Origin: Haloglycomyces albus DSM 45210
Lineage (GTDB): Bacteria > Actinomycetota > Actinomycetes > Mycobacteriales > Micromonosporaceae
Length of the DNA stretch: 64,000 bases
Assembly: GCF_000527155.1 (NCBI RefSeq)
Contig: NZ_AZUQ01000001.1
Coordinates: 607,891 to 671,890, forward strand
Direction: 5' to 3'
Shown here: in pieces, positions 42,600 through 52,857 of the stretch
Layout: the number at the start of each line of letters is the position of its first letter
How positions within the stretch are numbered: the stretch's first letter is position 1
The notes under the pieces: model-generated
Databases searched by the model: none
The model's input: the letters and a program-made list of their open reading frames with translations, nothing else
Told to the model about the DNA's origin: nothing
Translations under genes and position numbers: made by a program

Positions 42600-45224
42600 T
42601 CACGCACCACCCTGTCCGGACATGCCGCCTCGCGGCCCCGAGCCGGGGCTCTTCGGAGGTGGCATGGTTCCACCGGAACTGGGGTTCTTCGGTGCCGTAG
42701 AATGGCTGAGCGCCTCGACGACGTCGTCCACCACTTCATCGGTGTCGGGCTTTTCGTCGCCTCGGAACGTGATGTGGGTGTTCTCGACATCGTACGGGTC
42801 GCCGTCGACGTCCACGACCACGATTTGACCGGCACCAAGCTCTCCGAACAGGATCTTTTCGGACAGAACGTCCTCGATCTCGCGCTGGATCGTGCGACGC
42901 AACGGCCGAGCACCGAGCACCGGGTCGTAGCCCTTGTGACCGAGGTACTTCTTGGCGTTGTCGGTCAGTTCGAGCGCCATGTCCCGGTTGCGCAGCTGCT
43001 CTTCGATGCGCAGGGTCATGAGGTCCACGATCTCGACGATTTCGTCCTCCGCGAGCTTCGGGAACACGATGGTGTCGTCGATACGGTTGAGGAACTCGGG
43101 CCGGAAGTGGTTCTTCAGCTCGTCCGAAACCGTGTTCTTCATGCGTTCGTAGTCGTTCTCGTCTTCGTCGCCTGCCTGGAAACCGAGCGAGACGGCCTTG
43201 CCGACGTCGCGGGAACCCAGGTTGGTCGTCAGAATCAGAACGGTGTTCTTGAAGTCCACGATGCGACCCTGACCGTCGGTGAGTCGACCGTCCTCCAGAA
43301 TCTGGAGCAAGGTGTTGAACACGTCCGGGTGGGCCTTTTCGATCTCGTCGAACAGAACCACTGAGAACGGCTTGCGCCGTACCTTCTCGGTCAGCTGGCC
43401 GCCTTCGTCGTAGCCGACGTACCCGGGAGGGGCACCGACCAGACGCGAGACGGTGTAGCGGTCGTGGAATTCGCTCATGTCCAATTGAATGAGCGATTCT
43501 TCGGAGCCGAAGAGGAACTCGGCCAGCGCCTTGGCCAGTTCGGTCTTACCGACACCGGACGGACCGGCGAAGATGAACGAACCGGACGGACGCTTCGGGT
43601 CCTTCAGGCCGGCACGCGTACGACGGATGGCCTGACTGACGGCCTTGACCGCATCGGTCTGTCCGACGATGCGCTTGTGCAGCTCGTCTTCCATGCGCAG
43701 CAGACGGGTGGTCTCTTCTTCGGTCAGCTTGTAGACCGGGATACCCGTCCAGTTGGCCAGGACTTCCGAAATCATTTCCTCGTCGACTTCGCTGACCTGG
43801 TCCAGGTCACCGGCCTTCCATTCGCGTTCACGCTCGGACCGCTTGTCCTGCAGCTGCTTCTCCGAGTCACGTAGACGCGCGGCAGCTTCGAAGTCCTGCC
43901 CGTCGATGGCCGCTTCCTTCTCCCGGCGGGTTTCGGCGATCTCCTCGTCGATCTCGCGGAGGTCCGGCGGAGCGGTCATGCGGCGGATACGCATCCGCGC
44001 CCCCGCCTCGTCGATCAGGTCGATGGCCTTGTCCGGCAGGTAACGGTCGGAGATGTAGCGATCGGCCAGCGTGGCCGCCTGTACCAGGGCGCCGTCGGTA
44101 ATCGACACGCGGTGGTGGGCCTCGTAGCGGTCGCGTAGTCCTTTGAGAATGTCGATGGTGTGCGACAGGCTCGGTTCGGCTACCTGGATGGGCTGGAAGC
44201 GACGTTCCAGGGCGGCGTCCTTTTCGAGGTACTTGCGGTACTCGTCGAGCGTGGTCGCCCCGATGGTCTGTAGCTCTCCCCGAGCCAACATCGGCTTCAG
44301 GATGCTGGCGGCGTCTATGGCGCCTTCGGCCGCTCCCGCGCCGACGAGAGTGTGGATCTCGTCGATGAACAGGATGATGTCACCGCGCGTCTTGATTTCC
44401 TTGAGAACCTTCTTGAGGCGCTCCTCAAAGTCACCGCGGTAACGCGACCCGGCCACCAACGCACCGAGGTCCAGCGTGTACAGCTGCTTGTCGTTGAGTG
44501 TTTCGGGGACTTCGCCCTTGTTGATCGCCTGCGCCAGACCTTCGACGGCGGCGGTTTTACCGACACCGGGTTCACCGATCAGCACCGGGTTGTTCTTCGA
44601 ACGGCGGGACAGGACCTGCATGACCCGTTCGATCTCTTTCTGCCGCCCGATGACGGGATCGAGCTTGCCTTCCTTGGCCGCCTGAGTCAGATTGCGACCG
44701 AACTGGTCCAATACGAGCGAGCCGCTCTGCTGCCCCTCGGTGGCGGTGGCTCCTCCCGCGGTTGCTCCGGCGGTTTCCTTGCCGCCCTGGTAGCCGCTCA
44801 GCAGCTGCAGCACCTGCTGGCGCACCCGGTTGAGGTCGGCACCCAACTTGATCAACACCTGGGCGGCGACGCCCTCACCTTCCCGAATCAAACCAAGAAG
44901 GATGTGCTCAGTGCCAATGTAGTTGTGCCCCAGCTGGAGCGCCTCGCGTAGCGAGTATTCCAAAACTTTACGAGCGCGTGGAGTAAAGGGAATGTGGCCG
45001 GAAGGGGCCTGCTGCCCTTGACCAATGATCTCTTCCACCTGCTGACGGACGCCTTCTAGCGAGATACCAAGGCTCTCGAGGGCCTTGGCGGCGACGCCCT
45101 CACCTTCATGGATCAACCCCAGAAGAATGTGCTCAGTGCCAATGTAGTTGTGGTTGAGCATCCTGGCTTCTTCTTGGGCCAGGACGACGACCCGTCGTGC
45201 CCGATCGGTAAAACGTTCAAACAT
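42600..45224 (-). CDS. clpC: ATP-dependent Clp protease ATP-binding subunit ClpC
   Basis: An 874-residue AAA+ unfoldase that feeds substrates to ClpP. Order: two N-terminal Clp repeats ([34 protein letters not shown]), AAA domain 1 with Walker A GEPGVGKT and Walker B ILFIDEIH, the UVR middle domain ([20 protein letters not shown]), AAA domain 2 with GPSGVGKTE and [13 protein letters not shown], and a C-terminal D2-small domain. The ATG at 45224 begins [14 protein letters not shown], the canonical start, with GAGGAG 11 bases upstream. A ClgR-type palindrome lies about 130 bp upstream. Essential in many actinobacteria. Confidence 0.96.
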   Translation of the reverse strand: MFERFTDRARRVVVLAQEEARMLNHNYIGTEHILLGLIHEGEGVAAKALESLGISLEGVRQQVEEIIGQGQQAPSGHIPFTPRARKVLEYSLREALQLGHNYIGTEHILLGLIREGEGVAAQVLIKLGADLNRVRQQVLQLLSGYQGGKETAGATAGGATATEGQQSGSLVLDQFGRNLTQAAKEGKLDPVIGRQKEIERVMQVLSRRSKNNPVLIGEPGVGKTAAVEGLAQAINKGEVPETLNDKQLYTLDLGALVAGSRYRGDFEERLKKVLKEIKTRGDIILFIDEIHTLVGAGAAEGAIDAASILKPMLARGELQTIGATTLDEYRKYLEKDAALERRFQPIQVAEPSLSHTIDILKGLRDRYEAHHRVSITDGALVQAATLADRYISDRYLPDKAIDLIDEAGARMRIRRMTAPPDLREIDEEIAETRREKEAAIDGQDFEAAARLRDSEKQLQDKRSEREREWKAGDLDQVSEVDEEMISEVLANWTGIPVYKLTEEETTRLLRMEDELHKRIVGQTDAVKAVSQAIRRTRAGLKDPKRPSGSFIFAGPSGVGKTELAKALAEFLFGSEESLIQLDMSEFHDRYTVSRLVGAPPGYVGYDEGGQLTEKVRRKPFSVVLFDEIEKAHPDVFNTLLQILEDGRLTDGQGRIVDFKNTVLILTTNLGSRDVGKAVSLGFQAGDEDENDYERMKNTVSDELKNHFRPEFLNRIDDTIVFPKLAEDEIVEIVDLMTLRIEEQLRNRDMALELTDNAKKYLGHKGYDPVLGARPLRRTIQREIEDVLSEKILFGELGAGQIVVVDVDGDPYDVENTHITFRGDEKPDTDEVVDDVVEALSHSTAPKNPSSGGTMPPPKSPGSGPRGGMSGQGGA

Positions 45225-45639
45225 ATATTCGTTGCTCCTCGCGCTATTAACCCTATGGCTATACCTTATCTCTCTCCAGCGATTCTGGCTGGTGCCACGT
45301 ACTGATAACACGGCCTGAGAGGCTGAAATTCCAGCGTCTCCTGCTGTGTCGTTCGCAGCAAGCGAACAGAGGCTGAAGCACTGAAATGCTGGTAAGAAGC
45401 TGGGACCATGGGTGGATGTCAACGGCGGGGGAAGCGGGGGCTGCTTCGGTTCAACCGCTGGTGGTCGTGAACGCCGACCTTCCGGCTCTGGAAGGTGCGT
45501 TGTCCTGGGGTGATGCACTACTGGTGGACGGTTCGACGTTCGCCCGGTCGGCGTGGAGGTGCGGTCCTCACACCGACCGGGTGAATCTGGCGCGAACCTG
45601 GATGATCTGCCGAACTACATTGTGGTGGTCGGTCGGGGT
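45225..45639. other. clpC promoter region
   Basis: A 415-bp gap between clpC and the convergently oriented end of lsr2 (same strand). It contains the ClgR-type box at 45351-45367. A short plus-strand frame here (45386-45643) has poor codon bias and I do not accept it. Confidence 0.5.
45351..45367. promoter_or_regulatory. ClgR-type operator upstream of clpC
   Basis: GTTCGC-AGCAA-GCGAAC is a perfect 6-bp palindrome with a 5-base spacer. It matches the CGC-N5-GCG core of the binding site of ClgR, the activator of clp and lon genes in Streptomyces and Corynebacterium. It is 127 bp upstream of the clpC start. Confidence 0.7.
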
Positions 45640-45999
45640 TTAGGTTGAGGCCTTATCGGCGTGGAAGGCGGCGACGACATCGCCTGGGATACGACCGCGA
45701 GGTGCGATTTGATATCCCTTTTGCTCCGCCCATTCCCGAATGGCCTTGTTCTGTTCCCGGTCGACGGTAGGGGCCTGGCGACGTGATCGCCGACGCGAGC
45801 CACGCCCCGGGTCCACCGAATAACGCCCTAGGCGGGTGCCTGCGGCCTGATACTTGGCCAGGGCATTACGCAGTTCACTGGCATTAGCAGCGGAAAGATC
45901 GATTTCGTAGGCGTCCCCATCGATGCCGAAACGAACGGTTTCATCGCCTTCGCTGTTATCCAGGTCGTCAATGAGGATGACTTTATGCTGTTTAACCAT
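45640..45999 (-). CDS. lsr2: Lsr2 nucleoid-associated protein
   Basis: A 119-residue H-NS-like DNA-bridging protein that silences AT-rich horizontally acquired genes. The N-terminal dimerisation part begins VKQHKVILIDDLDNSEGDET with FGIDGDAYEIDLSAANASEL; the C-terminal DNA-binding part has IREWAEQKGYQIAPRGRIP, with the RGR hook that enters the AT-rich minor groove. An Arg-rich linker (SRRRSRRQ) joins them. GGGAAAG precedes the ATG. Confidence 0.95.
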   Translation of the reverse strand: MVKQHKVILIDDLDNSEGDETVRFGIDGDAYEIDLSAANASELRNALAKYQAAGTRLGRYSVDPGRGSRRRSRRQAPTVDREQNKAIREWAEQKGYQIAPRGRIPGDVVAAFHADKAST

Positions 46000-46715
46000 G
46001 CTCTTTCCCTTCCAAGAACTGGGCGAATTTCGAGTTCTGCCCGTTCCCCGTCAGCGGGATGAACCGCCGTCTTTGCCGAGCACGAACCTGAATTCGTGTC
46101 TAGTTACGGGTATCGTTCTGGACAGGTTTCCTCGGCGTCCGGTATCGCGACGATCGGTCGAAACCGAAAGCGCGATTCATTTATCGAATAGTTCGATAAA
46201 ATCGCCGCAGCCCTTGTGTGTTTACACGAGGTCATTTTTATTGTTTGCTTTGGATGATATATGTCGCCTTTACGGCTCTAATACGTGGGGTCCATTGGCT
46301 ATTCTGATACTCAAGGGAAAACCCTCATCATTACTATTTGGACGGTATCGATCACCGAAATACGAAAGGCCACCCTTCGCTATTGGAAGAGTGGCCCTGA
46401 GGGTCATTAACGTTCTCGCCCTATATGTTCACCGCATCGATTTCGCACGGTAATCGCTATTCAAGTACCATTTACGACCGTGAGGACGGCACGGCCTCCC
46501 TCTACAAACGGCACCGATCCAGGTCGATGACGACGCTCGACGCTTGTGTCGTATAGATCCCGTGTTGTGCGGATTGACGCTTCCATGCCGACGGTGCCCA
46601 TCGCAGCGCGAGGCCCGGGGCCGTCGGCGGTTCGCTGTCATACCGTCGTAGCCGGGCGAAACGAGCACGTGACGGGGACGGGGTGCGGCCTCGCTCCCAC
46701 GAACGAGGCGGCGTT
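46000..46715. other. Long gene-free interval before lysS 3' end
   Basis: About 715 bp with no convincing gene. The middle is AT-rich. A hairpin at 46368-46396 (GGCCAC-C-CTTC / GAAG-A-GTGGCC, loop about 7) could end the lysS transcript or mark a small RNA. I saw no other repeat. Confidence 0.45.
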
Positions 46716-48221
46716 TTACTCCGGCTTGACCAGCGGGAATAGGATCGTTTCCCGAATACCGTTCCCGGTCAGGGCCATGAGTAGGCGATCGATCCCCATA
46801 CCCATACCCCCCGAAGGCGGCATTCCGTATTCCATCGCCCGCAGGAAGTCTTCATCGACGTTCATGGCTTCGTCATCGCCTTGGGCGGCCAGTCGCGCCT
46901 GTTCCTCGAAGCGTTCGCGCTGAATGACCGGATCCACCAATTCCGAGTATCCGGTCGCCAATTCAAATCCTCGTACATAGAGGTCCCATTTTTCGGTCAA
47001 TCCCGGTTCCGTACGGTGTCCTGCGGTCAGCGGCGAGGTGTCTTCAGGGAAATCGAACACGAATGTCGGCTCGTGCAGCTTGTCGGCAACCAGGTGTTCA
47101 AATATCTCTTCGGACAGCTTGCCGTGATTCCAGACTGGATCAACCGACAGTTCAACCTTCTCGGCAATCTCACGAAGTCGCTCGTAGGAAGTGTTGACCG
47201 TAATTTCCTCACCTAGGGCCTCGGAAATGGCTCCGTAGAGAGTGATCTTCTTCCATTCTCCGCCGAAGTCGTATTCCGTACCATCGGACAAAGTGACCTG
47301 GGTGGAACCGAATACCGATTTCGCCGATCCCAGGATGAGGGAGCGGGTCAATTCCGCTACCGAGTGATAGTCTCCATATGCCTGATATGCCTCCAGCATG
47401 GCGAATTCGGGCGAATGCGAGGAGTCCGCGCCTTCATTGCGGAAATTGCGGTTGATTTCAAAGACCCGTTCAATGCCACCCACTACGCAACGCTTCAAAT
47501 ACAGCTCTGGAGCGATACGCATGTACAGATCCATATCGTAGGCATTCATATGGGTGACGAAGGGGCGCGCGGTGGCCCCACCTGGCTGTACCTGCAGCAT
47601 CGGGGTCTCGACTTCAATGAAGTCGTTGTCGTGGAGCTGGTCGCGCAAGGACCGCATGACCTCGGCACGTTGCCGGGCGTTCTGGCGCGCGTCGGGACGC
47701 ACGATCAAGTCGAGGTAGCGCTGGCGAACCCGAGTCTCCTCGGCCAGGGGCTTGTGTTCCACCGGCAGCGGCCGCAGGCTCTTGGCGGTGATCTCGTAGG
47801 AGTCGGCCATGATGGACAGCTCCCCACGCTTCGACGTCACCACTTCGCCGGTGACACCGATATGGTCGCCGATGTCGACGATGTGCTTCCATTCGGCCAG
47901 CGCGTCCGCACCCACCTTGCCTTGCGACAGCATGACTTGGAATTCGGTTCCATCGCCTTCACGGAGACGGGCGAAGCACAGTTTCCCTGCCGTGCGCAGG
48001 AAAATCACGCGACCTGTCGTAGCGGCGACATCCCCGGAATGTTCCCCGGCTTCCAGCCGACCGTACTGTTCCCGCAGCTGCGCCAGGGTGTGAGTACGGG
48101 GGTAGCCGAGCGTGTAGGGTTTCTTCCCCGCCTCGAGCAGTTCGCTGCGCTTACCGCGCCGAATCTGCATCTGCTCGGGAAGGTCTTGGTCGAAATCTGG
48201 AGTTTCATTTTGCTCGGTCAC
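46716..48221 (-). CDS. lysS: Lysyl-tRNA synthetase, class II
   Basis: A 501-residue enzyme charging tRNA-Lys. The N-terminal OB-fold anticodon-binding domain ([20 protein letters not shown]) precedes the class II catalytic core. Motif 2 is [20 protein letters not shown] and motif 3 is [24 protein letters not shown] marks motif 1 entry. The GTG start has TATCCT six bases upstream (48228-48233) with only AAGG overlapping the start, so the mRNA is probably leaderless. It stands alone, with a 715-bp gap behind it. Confidence 0.96.
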   Translation of the reverse strand: MTEQNETPDFDQDLPEQMQIRRGKRSELLEAGKKPYTLGYPRTHTLAQLREQYGRLEAGEHSGDVAATTGRVIFLRTAGKLCFARLREGDGTEFQVMLSQGKVGADALAEWKHIVDIGDHIGVTGEVVTSKRGELSIMADSYEITAKSLRPLPVEHKPLAEETRVRQRYLDLIVRPDARQNARQRAEVMRSLRDQLHDNDFIEVETPMLQVQPGGATARPFVTHMNAYDMDLYMRIAPELYLKRCVVGGIERVFEINRNFRNEGADSSHSPEFAMLEAYQAYGDYHSVAELTRSLILGSAKSVFGSTQVTLSDGTEYDFGGEWKKITLYGAISEALGEEITVNTSYERLREIAEKVELSVDPVWNHGKLSEEIFEHLVADKLHEPTFVFDFPEDTSPLTAGHRTEPGLTEKWDLYVRGFELATGYSELVDPVIQRERFEEQARLAAQGDDEAMNVDEDFLRAMEYGMPPSGGMGMGIDRLLMALTGNGIRETILFPLVKPE

Positions 48222-48333
48222 CTTATTAGGATAAGGTGCCGAGCTGGATTGTTGCTAATCCATACGCCGGTGTCGTATCACACCACAACAAATCGGTCGA
48301 TACCACCGTCCATCGATACCGTTGACCGGGTAG

Positions 48334-49134
48334 TCATCGGTCGGAGTGGAAGGCGAAACTCGAGTACCCCACCACCCGATCGGGCGTGCCGAAGGTATCG
48401 GCCGACGACCCGAGACGCAGCCGTCGCGCCGTCAAGCCGCGTTGTGCGGCCCATTCGAGTAGACCGCGAAGGGCGAAGATGCCACAGGCACGTTCCATGG
48501 AGATACGTCTCGGTTGGAGCGCGACGATCGCCTCGGCCGTCTGCCCGTCGAGCTCGGCGGCGGTGTCGCGGTCGTGGTAGTGCGACAGGTCGGTGGAGCA
48601 CAGAACGACCGTTCCCTCCTCGGCTCGCTCGGCTACCAGACGGTCGATCAGGGTCGCGGTATCGCCGGGGTCGCTCATTCCGACCGCCACGGGAGTGATC
48701 GTGAACCCCTCCGGCAGGATCGACTGGAGAAAGGGCAACTGCACCTCCAGCGAATGCTCCTTGAGGTGCGGTTGAGCCATCGTTGGCGCGGCATCGGTGG
48801 CGCGCAGCCTCACGTCCCCCAGTGGGGTCGACCAGGCCGGTGCGGGGCTGGCGGCATACCCGTGGAGAGGATAGCGATGGCTCGGGCCGAGGAGGATCAC
48901 GTTGGAGAACTCCGAAACGTGACGGGCCATGCGGGCGTACACCTCCGCCGCCACTCCTCCAGAAAAACGCAGGCCGGCATGGGGAACGATATAGGCCTCC
49001 GCCAATGACGTCCTCTCCTCACTTACCGAGACCGACCGCAACAAGGCGTCGACCTCGTCTCGCAGCCCGTTCGGATCGGATTTGTAGAACATTCCGGATA
49101 CGGCAGGGGGACGGACCGCACTTGTATTGGTCAT
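48334..49134 (-). CDS. amrB: AmmeMemoRadiSam system protein B (Memo family)
   Basis: A 266-residue protein of the Memo family, structurally related to nonhaem-iron dioxygenases. It has VRPPAVSGMFY at the start, VPHAGLRFSGGVAAEVYA, LLGPSHR, VAVGMSD and CSTDLSHYHD, which carry the conserved metal-site His, Asp and Cys positions. Together with the following radical-SAM gene (31 bp away) it forms two of the three genes of the AmmeMemoRadiSam system. The AMMECR1 gene is not in this window. The reaction is not established for the family. Confidence 0.87.
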   Translation of the reverse strand: MTNTSAVRPPAVSGMFYKSDPNGLRDEVDALLRSVSVSEERTSLAEAYIVPHAGLRFSGGVAAEVYARMARHVSEFSNVILLGPSHRYPLHGYAASPAPAWSTPLGDVRLRATDAAPTMAQPHLKEHSLEVQLPFLQSILPEGFTITPVAVGMSDPGDTATLIDRLVAERAEEGTVVLCSTDLSHYHDRDTAAELDGQTAEAIVALQPRRISMERACGIFALRGLLEWAAQRGLTARRLRLGSSADTFGTPDRVVGYSSFAFHSDR

Positions 49135-49165
49135 ATTTCTGACACTTTCGAGTTAGGCTCCACTG

Positions 49166-50308
49166 TTATCGCTGAGACGATCGTCCCAGGTATATCGGTT
49201 GACGCTTGGGCCCCCATCGACCTGGAAGACTATGTCCCTCAGGGGGATCAAACCGTCCCGGCAGAGCACGGCCACAGTCGCGGCAGCAACCCGCCTCATC
49301 CAAACGGTACTGCAAAATGCGGTATCGGTCGCGGACGACGACCGCGGTGCCGCAGCCGGGGCAATAGGTCGTCTGGCCCTCCACATCGCGCACGTTGCCG
49401 GTATAGACGAACCGCAGCCCCTCTTCACGGGCGATCTCCCGTGAACGACGCAGGGTCTCCGGTGGGGTGGGCGGCACGTCGCGCATCTTGAAGTCGGGGT
49501 GAAAAGCGCTGAAGTGAAGAGGCACGTCCGGCCCGAGCTCGCGGTAAATCCACCGGCTTTCGCGACGAATCTCCTCGGGGTCGTCATTGTGCCCGGGGAT
49601 CAGCAGCGTCGTAATTTCCGTCCACACATCGGTTTCGTGAATCAAATACGTCAAAGTGTTCAGAACGGTGTTCAACGACGACAGGGTGATCTTGCGATAG
49701 AAGCGCTCATTGAACGCCTTGAGATCAATGTTGGCGGCATCGACGTGTGCGTACAACTCCCGTCGTGCCGCGGGCTCTATGTAGCCGGCCGACACCACGA
49801 TGGTACGCAGTCCGGCGTTCCGGCACGCCTGAGCGGTGTCGGCGGCGTACTCAACGAAGATCGTGGGGTCGTTGTAAGTGAAGGCGATCGACGCGCAGTC
49901 CGCTTCCACGGCGGCGGAGGCGAGTTCGGTCGGGTGAGCCGAGGAGGTCAACGTATCGATTTCGCGGGATTTGGAAATATCCCAGTTTTGACAGAATCGA
50001 CAGCCCAGATTGCAGCCCGCCGTCCCAAAGGACAGCACGGGGGTACCGGGAATGAAGTGGTTCAGGGGTTTCTTTTCGACCGGGTCGACGCAAAACCCAC
50101 TGGAACGCCCGTACGTGGTCAGCACGATCTGGTCGTTCTGCCGGGCACGCACGAAACATAGCCCACGCTGCCCCTCCCGCAAGCGACACGCACGTGGACA
50201 GACCTGGCATTCAATGCGTCCATCGTCCAGGGTCCGCCAGTACTCGGTGCCAATGGTGAATTCATCGGCACCGGGTACCGGGGAACGCGATGCTATGACC
50301 GGTGCCAT
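49166..50308 (-). CDS. amrS: AmmeMemoRadiSam system radical SAM enzyme
   Basis: A 380-residue radical SAM enzyme. Two cysteine clusters are visible: CQVCPRACRLREGQRGLCFV near residue 35 and the radical SAM motif CNLGCRFCQNW around residue 99. A C-terminal cysteine-rich region (YCPGCGTAVV, CCRDCG) suggests a further metal site. TACTCT lies six bases before the ATG and GAGG is too close to act normally, so the transcript may be leaderless. Relatives include PflA-like activases. It precedes the Memo gene in the same operon; substrate unknown. Confidence 0.88.
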   Translation of the reverse strand: MAPVIASRSPVPGADEFTIGTEYWRTLDDGRIECQVCPRACRLREGQRGLCFVRARQNDQIVLTTYGRSSGFCVDPVEKKPLNHFIPGTPVLSFGTAGCNLGCRFCQNWDISKSREIDTLTSSAHPTELASAAVEADCASIAFTYNDPTIFVEYAADTAQACRNAGLRTIVVSAGYIEPAARRELYAHVDAANIDLKAFNERFYRKITLSSLNTVLNTLTYLIHETDVWTEITTLLIPGHNDDPEEIRRESRWIYRELGPDVPLHFSAFHPDFKMRDVPPTPPETLRRSREIAREEGLRFVYTGNVRDVEGQTTYCPGCGTAVVVRDRYRILQYRLDEAGCCRDCGRALPGRFDPPEGHSLPGRWGPKRQPIYLGRSSQR

Positions 50309-50357
50309 ACCTCAAGAGTAGGGCATGCGGAAATTTGGGGCCAACGCGCGGCCGGGC

Positions 50358-51470
50358 TTAATTCAACCGGTGCCCGTCGGTGGCTGAGAACAGGTGTTCG
50401 CGACCGGCTTCGGGAACGATGTGGATCGTCTGCCCCAGACGAGGCACGCGATGCGGATCGCACCGCACGGTGAATCGTTCGCTTTCCAGCGCCGCTCCGG
50501 CCGACCCCTCCGAGGAGGTGGGTTTGCCGTAGACGAAGGCCTCACTACCGAGCTCCTCGACCAGCTCGACCTCCATCTCGAAACCGTCACCCGGCTGTTC
50601 GGACAGGTGGCAGTGTTCGGGACGAATCCCGACGGTCACGGACTTATCGCTGTCCTGTTCCACGCGCCGACGCATCTCCGGGGTCATGGGCAGAGAGGTA
50701 CCGCCGAAACGCGCCCCGTCCTCGTCGAACGGAACGGTCACCAGGTTCATGGCGGGCGAGCCGATAAAGCCGGCCACGAACAGGTTCTCCGGCTTCTCAT
50801 ACAGCACTCGGGGTGTCTCGCACTGTTGTAGAAGGCCGTCCTTCAACACCGCGATCCGGTGGCCCATGGTCATCGCCTCAACCTGGTCGTGCGTGACGTA
50901 GACGGTGGTAATCCCCAGACGCTGCTGCAGGGAGGCGATTTGCGACCGAGTCTGGACCCGGAGTTTGGCGTCGAGGTTCGACAGCGGCTCGTCCATGAGG
51001 AAGACCTGCGGTTCACGCACGATCGCGCGTCCCATCGCCACACGCTGGCGCTGTCCGCCCGACAAGGCCTTAGGTTTACGGTCAAGATATTCGGTGAGAT
51101 CAAGCAGCTTAGCCGCTTCGGTGACCCGCTCGCGGATGACGTTCTTGGGCGTTCGCTTCAGTTTGAGCGCGAAACCCATGTTGTCGAAGACGCTCATATG
51201 GGGATAGAGCGCGTAGTTTTGAAACACCATGGCGATATCTCGCTCTTTGGGCTCCATGTGCGTGACGTCCGTATCGTCGATCCAGATCGACCCGGAGGTG
51301 ACTTCTTCCAGACCGGCAAGCATGCGTAGCGAGGTTGATTTTCCGCAACCGGAGGGTCCCACCAGGACCAGGAACTCTCCCGCTTCGATCTCCAAATCGA
51401 GCTGGTCGACGGCCGGCACATCGCTGCCGGGATACAGGCGACTGGCGCCCTTATAGCTGACTGTAGCCAT
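50358..51470 (-). CDS. msiK: Multiple-sugar ABC transporter ATPase, MsiK/UgpC type
   Basis: A 370-residue ATPase that energises sugar importers. Walker A GPSGCGKST, Q-loop VFQNYALYPH, signature LSGGQRQRVAMGRA, Walker B FLMDEPLSNLDA and the switch VYVTHDQ are all present, and a C-terminal regulatory OB-type domain of about 130 residues follows. It stands alone, with no permease genes, as MsiK does in streptomycetes, where it serves several importers. The malEFG operon at 11.5-15.2 kb lacks its own ATPase and is a likely client. GAAAGGAAG precedes the ATG. Confidence 0.87.
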   Translation of the reverse strand: MATVSYKGASRLYPGSDVPAVDQLDLEIEAGEFLVLVGPSGCGKSTSLRMLAGLEEVTSGSIWIDDTDVTHMEPKERDIAMVFQNYALYPHMSVFDNMGFALKLKRTPKNVIRERVTEAAKLLDLTEYLDRKPKALSGGQRQRVAMGRAIVREPQVFLMDEPLSNLDAKLRVQTRSQIASLQQRLGITTVYVTHDQVEAMTMGHRIAVLKDGLLQQCETPRVLYEKPENLFVAGFIGSPAMNLVTVPFDEDGARFGGTSLPMTPEMRRRVEQDSDKSVTVGIRPEHCHLSEQPGDGFEMEVELVEELGSEAFVYGKPTSSEGSAGAALESERFTVRCDPHRVPRLGQTIHIVPEAGREHLFSATDGHRLN

Positions 51471-51488
51471 GGGTGATTCTTCCTTTCA

Positions 51489-51506
51489 CTGGCAGGTACG
51501 TGCCAG
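51489..51506. promoter_or_regulatory. Inverted repeat before msiK
   Basis: CTGGCA-GGTACG-TGCCAG, 6-bp arms, starts 19 bp upstream of the msiK start. It may be an operator for a sugar-responsive regulator. Confidence 0.35.
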
Positions 51507-51720
51507 ACGATCCGTTGTAAAAGGTCAACTGGGTCAACGACGACGCTCTTCGACGGAATGCCGCCCACTCGCACACGTCTATTATCCGACGAGGCAACGT
51601 GGCATTGACCCAAGATATTCGCTTATTCCGATCCGCCCGGTTGGGCAGGACCACCCCGTGAAGTCGTGAGACAACTTCACAAAGTTAGCTCGGATCCTAC
51701 CTCACCCGGCTGTTCCGCCT

Positions 51721-52392
51721 TCACTGGGGAGCGACCATACGAATCAACGCCACCGACCCCACCTGCCGAGACTCCACTATTTCCAGGGGCCGATCCGGCC
51801 CGAAAGCGAACCGACCGTCTCGCACCAAACGCGGTGCCCGAGAATCACCCACAAAGAAGGGGGCCACCGCCACATGCATCTCATCGACCAGACCGGCCGT
51901 GAGGAATTCGGTGTGGATTCCGCTGCCACCTTCTACCAAGAGGCGCGATACACCATGATCGTCCAAGTACGCGCATATCGCTTCGGCGTCGACCCGCTTT
52001 CCGGAATTCACGACCGTCGCGACCTCCCCCAATCTCGAATCCACCCGCTGAAAGGAGTCGGCCTCGGTGAAGACGATTTTGTCGCTCTCGCCCAAGGCGA
52101 AAAAACGGGCATGGGGATCCAAGCCGTTTCTGGTCACGGTGACCTTAACGGGATTCGGACTTTTACCCGACAACTGCCGCAATTGTTGCCGTTCCGGAGA
52201 TCGCACCATCAAGCGCGGATCATCCTGACGAATCGTCTCCGCCCCCACCAATATCGCGTCGACGGTTGCCCGGAGGCGGTCCACCCGATCAAAGTCGGCG
52301 GCGTCGGACAGGAGGAGACGACGGTCAGAAGCATCGTCCAGATAACCGTCCAAAGACATGGCCGCCGACAGAATCACAAACGGACGTGGCAT
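51721..52392 (-). CDS. RibD-C/dihydrofolate-reductase-fold reductase
   Basis: A 223-residue NADPH-dependent reductase with the RibD C-terminal fold. It has RPFVILSAAMSLDGYLDD, ILVGAETIRQDDPRLMVR, VTVTRNGLDP and LLVEGGSGIHTEFL. Relatives reduce the riboflavin intermediate 5-amino-6-ribosylaminouracil phosphate or similar pyrimidines. No other riboflavin gene is near, so the substrate is uncertain. GGGGAGG lies five bases before the ATG. Confidence 0.85.
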   Translation of the reverse strand: MPRPFVILSAAMSLDGYLDDASDRRLLLSDAADFDRVDRLRATVDAILVGAETIRQDDPRLMVRSPERQQLRQLSGKSPNPVKVTVTRNGLDPHARFFALGESDKIVFTEADSFQRVDSRLGEVATVVNSGKRVDAEAICAYLDDHGVSRLLVEGGSGIHTEFLTAGLVDEMHVAVAPFFVGDSRAPRLVRDGRFAFGPDRPLEIVESRQVGSVALIRMVAPQ

Positions 52393-52536
52393 GCGAACCT
52401 CCCCATCGCTCGATCGTCCCGACGATCATATCGGTCGAGCGACGACCCACACGCCGACGGCGCACGCACCATTGAAGGAATTTTCGCAGCGACGCCATGG
52501 CCGGTCATCGTCACACCCCGAGACTCCAGTGGAGGC

Positions 52537-52857
52537 CTAGGAGACCTTTGCCTCCTGAGGCTCCGACTTCCAACGACGCATCACTCGACGGTCGAAGTAC
52601 AAGGTGAAGAAGGGCGGAATGGAACAGGCCAGGCCGATGGCCAACTCCTTCACCGAGGGGAAATGGTTACGGCAGACCACCAGGACCGAGGCCACGTACA
52701 CCATGAACAGCACCCCGTGAACTGGCCCGAAGATCTGCACTCCGATCTCGTTGCCCGAGCCGAGATACTTGACGAACATACCGGCCAAAAGCCCCGCCCA
52801 CGACACGGCTTCGGCTATCGCAGCTGCTTGAAATACTTTCAAATCTCGCGGAATCAC
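52537..52857 (-). CDS. DUF3817 small membrane protein
   Basis: A 106-residue protein with three transmembrane helices resembling DUF3817: FQAAAIAEAVSWAGLLAGMF, KYLGSGNE, PVHGVLFMVYVAS and a C-terminal FFTLYFDRRVMRRW. Function unknown. GTG at 52857 gives family length and has TATTCT exactly six bases upstream, so the mRNA is probably leaderless; an upstream GTG at 52899 has no such support. It is divergent from the HhH protein gene. Confidence 0.8.
   Translation of the reverse strand: MIPRDLKVFQAAAIAEAVSWAGLLAGMFVKYLGSGNEIGVQIFGPVHGVLFMVYVASVLVVCRNHFPSVKELAIGLACSIPPFFTLYFDRRVMRRWKSEPQEAKVS

Noticed and set aside
45386-45643. Plus-strand open frame of 85 codons upstream of clpC
   Set aside because: No ribosome binding site, weak codon bias, covers the clpC promoter and the ClgR box, and overlaps the end of lsr2.
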